DNA from: RUG14871 sp045539425
Lineage (GTDB): Bacteria > Bacillota_I > Bacilli_A > Erysipelotrichales > Erysipelotrichaceae
Direction of reading: 5' to 3'
Assembly (NCBI GenBank): GCA_045539425.1
Contig: JAZQFH010000016.1
Location: 1-61,919 of the forward strand
DNA: 61,919 nucleotides
In this document: positions 60,850-61,919 of the stretch, in pieces
Layout of the letters: each line of letters starts with the position of its first letter
How positions within the stretch are numbered: the stretch's first letter is position 1
Made by a program: the position numbers and the translations under genes
The notes under the pieces: model-generated
Told to the model about the DNA's origin: nothing
Database searches by the model: none
Seen by the model: the letters and a program-made list of their open reading frames with translations, nothing else

Positions 60850-61587
60850 ATGAGCCAGTACGTCATATCGGATATCCATGGAAATCAGAATGTTTTCCGG
60901 CTGTTGGAAAAGGCCGGGGTTTCCTTTCCTGCGGATACGCTTTATATCAATGGAGATACCATCGACAGAGGAAAGGATCCGCTGGGCGTATATACAAAGT
61001 TACGGAAGATGCAGGAAGCATATCCGGAAAACATCATTCTGCTGTTGGGCAATCATGAGTTGTTTCTGAAGATGTATCTGGAAGGGAAACTGCCAAAAGG
61101 GACGTATTCCGCCTTTGGAGGATTCAGTACTCTGAATCAGCTGGAAAGCTATTATCCCGATGAGCTTTCCAGAAAGCAGCTTTTAAAAGAGATTGAAAGA
61201 ATGCCAATATATGTGAAAACAACATCCCCGCTGTATGGTGACACCGTCATCACGCACACCGGGATCGATGCCGATCATATCGTGTATCACAAAGGGAGTA
61301 CCTCCGTGGATGTTGTTGCCTCGATTCAGAAAGCATTTGAAGCGGCACCTTATCATTATATGATCGGATGTGATCTGCAGAGAGGATATCTGCCAGGCAG
61401 TGTTGTAAGTAATTTTGACCATTTTCTGATTGTCGGTCACGTTCCTTCCATGTTTCTAGAAAGCACGAAGTCCGTCTTTCTAAGAGAGTACTTTATGGAT
61501 ATTGATACCGGATCCTCCTATCCGGGAGGCAGGCTTTCTTTATACCGGATCGATGACGGGAAAGTGTTCCAGATCAAGGGAGAATAA
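60850..61587 (+). CDS. PPP-type serine/threonine protein phosphatase-like metallophosphoesterase
   Basis: A 245-residue calcineurin-like enzyme with the full PPP signature: DIHGNQNVF (GDxHG-like), INGDTIDRGKDPLG, LLGNHELFL, and His residues in THTGID and VGHVPSM. PPP-type prokaryotic phosphatases act on phosphoproteins or dinucleoside polyphosphates; the substrate is not evident. GGAAAGGGAAAG precedes the ATG. Confidence 0.87.
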   Translation: MSQYVISDIHGNQNVFRLLEKAGVSFPADTLYINGDTIDRGKDPLGVYTKLRKMQEAYPENIILLLGNHELFLKMYLEGKLPKGTYSAFGGFSTLNQLESYYPDELSRKQLLKEIERMPIYVKTTSPLYGDTVITHTGIDADHIVYHKGSTSVDVVASIQKAFEAAPYHYMIGCDLQRGYLPGSVVSNFDHFLIVGHVPSMFLESTKSVFLREYFMDIDTGSSYPGGRLSLYRIDDGKVFQIKGE

Positions 61588-61592
61588 ACCAT

Positions 61593-61614
61593 ACTGCTGA
61601 AAAGCAGTTTTCTT
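61593..61614 (+). terminator. Terminator of the phosphatase gene
   Basis: ACTGCT-GAAA-AGCAGT is followed by TTTTCTT, six bases after the stop. Confidence 0.8.
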
Positions 61615-61732
61615 GAATCTGGATGATTTTGAGATCAGAGACCATATACAGAGAGAACTTGATAAAGGAGAAGCGTTAGAGGACATCGTTGACGAACTGA
61701 GTTGGAATCCATACCGGTTTGAAGAACTGTAG
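61613..61732 (+). other. 39-codon frame of uncertain status
   Basis: A TTG-initiated frame reads LNLDDFEIRDHIQRELDKGE and continues to FEEL with a strongly charged, helical, protein-like composition. It starts inside the T tract of the preceding terminator and has no ribosome binding site, so it is more likely the surviving tail of a disrupted gene than a functional one. The nearby IS start could explain the disruption. Confidence 0.3.
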
Positions 61733-61742
61733 AAGAGAATAT

Positions 61743-61764
61743 AAGGGTGCTCAGCCCTTTTTCT
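61743..61764 (+). terminator. Weak terminator before the insertion sequence
   Basis: AAGGG-TGCTCAG-CCCTT is followed by TTTTCTTTT. The stem is short. Confidence 0.5.
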
Positions 61765-61781
61765 TTTAAGGCAATAAAAAA

Positions 61782-61919
61782 GGGGCTGTAACGAAATAAG
61801 AAAGCCCATAGAACAATAAAACCCGGTGAAGACCGGGTTTTACTGTATAATGTAATCATGAATTACACTACTACTAATAGGCAAGATTATAGTAGCGCAA
61901 TTCAGCTGAGATTACCACT
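61782..61919 (+). mobile_element. Left end of an insertion sequence
   Basis: A GGGGCTGTAAC terminus-like sequence at 61782 is followed by a perfect 10-bp hairpin AAAACCCGGT-GAAG-ACCGGGTTTT (61818-61841), as many IS elements carry to block read-through, and then by a reading frame resembling a transposase start. The right end is outside the window. IS1182-like by general look only. Confidence 0.45.
61858..61919 (+). CDS. Transposase, N-terminal fragment at window edge
   Basis: An ATG-initiated frame beginning MNYTTTNRQDYSSAIQLRLP continues off the end of the window. The QLRLP block resembles the start of IS1182-type transposases (usually followed by aspartate- and proline-rich text), but only 20 residues are visible. 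A TATAAT box ends six bases before the ATG and there is no ribosome binding site. Confidence 0.45.
   Translation, partial: MNYTTTNRQDYSSAIQLRLP

Overview
The window looks like chromosome of a low-to-mid GC Firmicute, most likely of the Erysipelotrichia. This rests on gene content and order (5S rRNA, then an ECF transporter core, truA, rplM, rpsI), Gram-positive type glycopolymer genes, and Firmicute-style Shine-Dalgarno sites. The class assignment is inference; no 16S rRNA is present. Core genes strongly prefer CCG for proline and look moderately GC-rich, while 13.8-32.3 kb is visibly richer in A/T and uses CCA/CCT and AGA more.

Layout. 1-4.9 kb: 3' end of a 5S rRNA, a membrane-anchored thioredoxin-like protein, ecfA1-ecfA2-ecfT-truA in one overlapping operon, and rplM-rpsI behind their own promoter and a structured leader. 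4.9-6.1 kb: a gene-poor stretch with a 68-residue Asn/Gln-rich protein, tandem hairpins and a broken membrane-protein tail. 6.1-9.7 kb: tag-rsuA-rsmF (leftward) and a fructokinase. 9.7-13.7 kb: two large membrane glycan-assembly proteins flanking a tRNA-Ala/tRNA-Ile pair. 13.8-32.3 kb: a TetR-controlled catabolic island. 32.6-37.9 kb: housekeeping genes (azlCD, Xaa-Pro peptidase, xpt, cyclophilin, phosphodiesterase, rlmA) and an overlooked micro-operon of three tiny genes. 37.9-60.4 kb: a surface-glycopolymer locus. 60.5-61.9 kb: a small membrane protein, a PPP-type phosphatase and the start of an insertion sequence.

The catabolic island is the strongest candidate for an undescribed system. 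Two membrane-anchored hydrolases (one resembling pectin acetylesterase/Notum) come first. A TetR repressor gene follows, then a ten-gene operon: metallo-beta-lactamase-fold hydrolase, esterase, GPH sugar symporter, GH2, three further esterases, a domain-permuted GH3, a GH78 alpha-L-rhamnosidase and a GH94-type phosphorylase. Near-identical operator-like repeats built on TGAKACA half-sites lie in front of both transcription units. The enzyme mix suggests uptake and cytoplasmic deacylation of a heavily esterified, rhamnose-containing glycoside.

The surface-glycopolymer locus holds two parallel MBOAT/SGNH O-acyltransferase cassettes, several GT-C-like membrane proteins, a GtrB/GtrA/GT2 trio, a Wzx-type flippase, a GT4, a Wzy-like polymerase and an LtaS-like phosphotransferase. 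Two families of large membrane proteins occur as separated paralogue pairs (9666/51029 and 11774/37893), tying the 10-14 kb genes to this locus.

A recurrent feature is a TATAAT-like box ending 6-9 nt before an ATG with no Shine-Dalgarno site, seen at seven genes. This indicates leaderless transcripts.
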